From an uncultured bacterium (GTDB taxonomy: Bacteria > Planctomycetota > Uabimicrobiia > Uabimicrobiales > JABWCH01): DNA of 28,985 nt. Under the pieces are notes generated by a model. It was not told where the DNA came from. It saw only the letters and a list, made by a program, of their open reading frames with translations, and made no database searches. The stretch's first letter is position 1, and each line of letters starts with the position of its first letter. The position numbers were made by a program, and so were the translations under genes. The stretch covers positions 1 to 28,985 of the forward strand of contig CALKWO010000251.1 in assembly GCA_938003875.1 (NCBI GenBank), read 5' to 3'. Shown here piece after piece: positions 26,572 through 28,985 of this stretch.

Positions 26572-26588
26572 TGTTACTTATTGTAACA
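26572..26588. promoter_or_regulatory. Palindrome in the Kelch/pilin divergent promoter region
   Basis: TGTTAC-TTATT-GTAACA, a 6-bp perfect inverted repeat with a 5-bp spacer, which could be an operator. The 26431-26730 gap is very AT-rich with long T and A tracts. It must hold promoters for both divergent genes. A TATACT (26652-26657) is a possible -10 for the pilin-like gene, but I see no good -35, and no convincing promoter for the Kelch gene. Confidence 0.35.
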
Positions 26589-26718
26589 GACTATAGGAAA
26601 AAATTTCGCAAAAAAATTTTTGCCTAAAAAGTTTTTTTCCCCTTTTTGTGCTATACTATTTTGTTAGAAAATAATTTTTATTATTTGGGAATGTCTAAAT
26701 TTTTTACCCCGAAAAGGG

Positions 26719-26726
26719 AGGAGGTG
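26719..26726 (+). promoter_or_regulatory. Full-consensus ribosome-binding site
   Basis: AGGAGGTG is an essentially complete anti-Shine-Dalgarno match, 4-6 bases before the ATG at 26731. It is the strongest site in the window and fixes that start; it suggests high translation of the pilin-class protein. Confidence 0.85.
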
Positions 26727-26730
26727 TCCT

Positions 26731-28629
26731 ATGGAACCTAAAAAAAAACAGAAAGGCTCCGTGCTTTTCATTGCCAGCATAGCGACTCTGGTCATTATTC
26801 TGACAGTACATTCTTCTTTGGTGATTACTTCGAGCGAGCAGAATTTTGTGAACGAGCAGTCCAATAAGGCAAAGAACAGGTATGTCACAGAATCTGGTTT
26901 GTCTATGGGCGTAAAGCATATCCAGTCCCGATATAAAAACAATTCTATCGATTTTAGCCTGATCGATACAGAATTCCAGAATTGTTTGCTCTATGCCAAT
27001 GAACCTCTTAATATTACAACAGCATCAGGAACACAAAAATTAGGAGAATACAGGGTTTATACCAAGATTCTTAGCCCTGAAGAAATCTCTGTTCCTGGAA
27101 AAGACATTACAGGAAATACTATAAACTCTTTGCGCTATGTGCTTGTCGATGTGCGTGGTTTTTTTCCTGATATGAAGGTGGCAAAGCACATCACCCGAAT
27201 GAAGGGCGTATACAAGATCAGTTGTAGTGTAGCAGAGGTCTTTGACTATGGATACTTTATCAACAACTGGGGATGGTTCTTTGGAAACAACATCGTGGCG
27301 AAGGGCAATGTCAGGTCCAATGGTACATTCAGCATGGGCAACTATCGTCCCGAAATTTCAGGAAAACCCCGATTTACCTCAAGTGAGGGATGGGATTTGA
27401 TCGGATATATAGACGACGACTTAGATGGAGCCATGAACAACCAGGATGGTGGGATCTATACATGGGATACCGTGGTAGGAACTCCTGCCGCCAGTGGAAG
27501 TCCTGCTGATATTTATGCTGGTTTGCAAGGCCAAAGCCCTGTTTATGATATAGACATGCTTCCTATGCCCAACCTTACCAATCTGGCCCTTTATGAAAAA
27601 AAGGCAAAAGAGGAAGGCAGCTACATTAAAGTCGGCGGAGTGGTGATCTGCGATGGAATCTGGGGCGACAATGAAGGCAAACAGCACCTCTATCTGGAAG
27701 GCACTTATGAAAACCCCATAGAAATCAAAGGCACAGTGGTCGTACGAGGAGATGTCATCATCCGAGGCTATGTAAAAGGCCAGGGAGCCATCTATGCTGG
27801 TCGCAATGCCTATCTCCCTCAAAGGCTACTCTACCGCAATCCTGTAAGCGAAAGAACCCCATCCAACAATAGCGAAGCCAGTCGGGAAAACTGGAGACAG
27901 ACCAACTGGAATCAGGATATATTGGGGCTTTTTGCCAGAGAAAACATCGTGCTAAGTGATTTTACCTCTTCTACATGGCAGAGTAAGGTTTCTTCCTGGA
28001 TGAACGATTCCCGAAACAAAAGCGTAGAAGATGCAGGGGTAGACCAGATACCCAACACCAAAGACCAGGGAGAGGGCGATGGTATATGGACAGTCGAGCG
28101 GGATGAAAACGGTGCTGTACTCCCTGGCTCAGGCGAAGATATCGATGGCGATGGGAAATACGATCCAGCGACAACCTTGCAAGATTTTGCCCTGGCATCC
28201 CAGAGCTTCTATTCTGGACATGCTGAATGGGGAGGCAATATACCTGCTGGAGTAACCGCTTTCCGCGATGTTACTTATTGGAATGAGACTTTGGATGCCC
28301 CAGGAGTCAAGACTGGCTCTCTCAAGTTCCCCCAGATTGATGGCATTCTGTACACAAACCATTTTCTGGGTGGCTATATTGATAATAATAACAGCTATAG
28401 CTACAAAAAAGACAACCGAACCCACTTTGATAACGAACAGGCCATCTATTTCTTTGGCTCTGTCGTTAGCCGCAATGAGTCGATAGTGTACGATGCAAGA
28501 ACCCTCTATTTCTATCACGACGAAAGACTTTCGGCTGGTGGTGGAAGTATATTCAACTTCGCTCTACCCAGAGTCTGGAATCCTATAAGCCTGGTGACTA
28601 TTGAAATATACGAGGGGAAAGGATACTAG
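26731..28629 (+). CDS. PilX/pilin-like surface protein with Asp-rich calcium-type loops
   Basis: A 632-residue protein. The N-terminus (basic KKKQKG, then the hydrophobic SVLFIASIATLVIILTV and a helical NKAKNRYVTESGLSMGVKHI) is like PilX/GspK-type minor pilins, with a likely prepilin cleavage after Gly9. Residues about 320-365 (YENPIEIKGTVVVRGDVIIR, then GYVKGQGAIYAGRNA) have the repetitive short-strand pattern of a beta-helix or bactofilin-like stack, common in PilX-type proteins with a polymer-like domain. Asp-rich loops at about 227-240 (DDDLDGAMNNQDG) and 468-478 (EDIDGDGKYD) resemble calcium sites. It is probably exposed on the cell surface or periplasm. It has its own promoter region, diverges from the Kelch gene and ends 9 bp before a family A repeat. 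Function is unknown. Confidence 0.75.
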   Translation: MEPKKKQKGSVLFIASIATLVIILTVHSSLVITSSEQNFVNEQSNKAKNRYVTESGLSMGVKHIQSRYKNNSIDFSLIDTEFQNCLLYANEPLNITTASGTQKLGEYRVYTKILSPEEISVPGKDITGNTINSLRYVLVDVRGFFPDMKVAKHITRMKGVYKISCSVAEVFDYGYFINNWGWFFGNNIVAKGNVRSNGTFSMGNYRPEISGKPRFTSSEGWDLIGYIDDDLDGAMNNQDGGIYTWDTVVGTPAASGSPADIYAGLQGQSPVYDIDMLPMPNLTNLALYEKKAKEEGSYIKVGGVVICDGIWGDNEGKQHLYLEGTYENPIEIKGTVVVRGDVIIRGYVKGQGAIYAGRNAYLPQRLLYRNPVSERTPSNNSEASRENWRQTNWNQDILGLFARENIVLSDFTSSTWQSKVSSWMNDSRNKSVEDAGVDQIPNTKDQGEGDGIWTVERDENGAVLPGSGEDIDGDGKYDPATTLQDFALASQSFYSGHAEWGGNIPAGVTAFRDVTYWNETLDAPGVKTGSLKFPQIDGILYTNHFLGGYIDNNNSYSYKKDNRTHFDNEQAIYFFGSVVSRNESIVYDARTLYFYHDERLSAGGGSIFNFALPRVWNPISLVTIEIYEGKGY

Positions 28630-28638
28630 GGGAGTGAC

Positions 28639-28712
28639 AAAGACGCAGGGATTGCGCTGGCGTACGGCTTTTAAGCAGACATGGCTTTTTGGGCGCAACC
28701 CTGCGGCTACAA
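28639..28712 (+). repeat. Family A dispersed repeat, copy 4
   Basis: A 74-bp element starting AAAGACGCAGGGATTGCGCT and ending GCGCAACCCTGCGGCTACAA, 9 bp after the pilin-like stop. The inner GGCTTTTAAGCAGACATGGC matches copy 2 closely. The right arm is identical to copies 2 and 3. Confidence 0.85.
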
Positions 28713-28755
28713 TTATACCTCGAACGGGCATAAACTAAAAAAATAGAATTAACCA

Positions 28756-28826
28756 CAGAGACACAGAGAATTTTTAGCTTTTGAACCACGGATAAACACA
28801 GATGAACACAAATAATTTTTTATAAT
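28756..28826 (+). repeat. Family B 71-bp direct repeat, unit 1
   Basis: Begins CAGAGACACAGAGAATTTTT and contains AACCACGGATAAACACAGAT. It is repeated without a mismatch at 28915-28985, a period of 159 bp. The sequence also matches the family B element at 11686. From 28713 to the window end there is no gene. Confidence 0.9.
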
Positions 28827-28890
28827 AGTTTTTTTCAATTTTATCGTTTTTTTAAAATAGCCGTTCATGAATAAATTGCAGCCAAGAAGA

Positions 28891-28914
28891 TTATCCGTGT
28901 TTATTTGTGTTCAT
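28891..28914 (-). repeat. Family B inverted unit between the direct repeats
   Basis: TTATCCGTGTTTATTTGTGT continues with TCAT; this is the reverse complement of the ACGGATAAACACAGATGAAC-type core (with a small gap) found in both flanking direct repeats. The stretch could form a stem with either neighbour. Confidence 0.75.
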
Positions 28915-28985
28915 CAGAGACACAGAGAATTTTTAGCTTTTGAACCACGGATAAACACAGATGAACACAAATAATTTTTTATAAT
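28915..28985 (+). repeat. Family B 71-bp direct repeat, unit 2 (runs to window edge)
   Basis: Identical to 28756-28826 over all 71 bases to the end of the window, so the repeat may extend or go on in further units beyond the edge. Confidence 0.9.

Noticed and set aside
28751..28985. CRISPR array
   Set aside because: Only two 71-bp units with one 88-bp gap that itself holds an inverted unit; no short regular repeats or cas genes.

Overview
The window looks like chromosomal DNA of a low-GC (about 40% by eye) bacterium, most plausibly a planctomycete or a member of a neighbouring lineage. Three things point there: membrane-anchored Ser/Thr kinases fused to TPR-like and FGE-sulfatase domains, a giant DUF4175-like membrane protein, and many large exported proteins of unknown function. 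No single gene fixes the taxonomy, so this is an inference.

Region 1 (1-8160), conserved and housekeeping genes. A PaaI-like hotdog thioesterase is translationally coupled to a FemAB-like acyltransferase. Convergent to them, on the minus strand, lie a small PhaR-type polyhydroxyalkanoate regulator (TTG start) and a 1075-residue membrane protein. Then come a lipoprotein adaptor of the RND efflux (HlyD/MFP) family, smpB, and a complete tmRNA gene (7767-8120) that encodes the tag ADAPVRMAA. The tmRNA has a consensus promoter whose -35 box contains the smpB stop codon, and a strong intrinsic terminator follows it.

Region 2 (8161-10398): a 4-alpha-glucanotransferase (malQ), then a dispersed palindromic repeat and a weak terminator.

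Region 3 (10399-24778), accessory block, all on the plus strand. It holds an exported protein with an EF-hand-like loop and a C-terminal Hint (intein/hedgehog-like) module, two unrecognised exported proteins, a GspK-type pseudopilin fused to a LamG/concanavalin-like domain, a zinc-ribbon membrane protein, a GYF-kinase-TM-TPR-FGE protein, and its paralogue with two tandem kinase domains. From 11791 on, genes overlap or nearly touch (ATGA, TAA-ATG, 10-nt gap), which suggests one transcription unit. The 18.57-18.70 kb gap carries a repeat.

Region 4 (24775-28985): an exported six-blade Kelch protein runs convergent to the second kinase. Divergent from it is a PilX-like pilin-class protein with aspartate-rich calcium-type loops, followed by repeats to the window edge.

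Two dispersed repeat families are present. Family A is a 57-74 bp palindromic GC-rich element (four copies, each just downstream of a gene). Family B is AACCACGGATRAACAC-type DNA (11.7 kb and 28.75-28.99 kb, the latter with a perfect 71-bp direct repeat). The best candidate for an undescribed system is 10.4-28.6 kb: pilin-like surface or secretion components with sugar- or protein-binding domains, encoded beside kinases that carry extracytoplasmic FGE-fold sensors.
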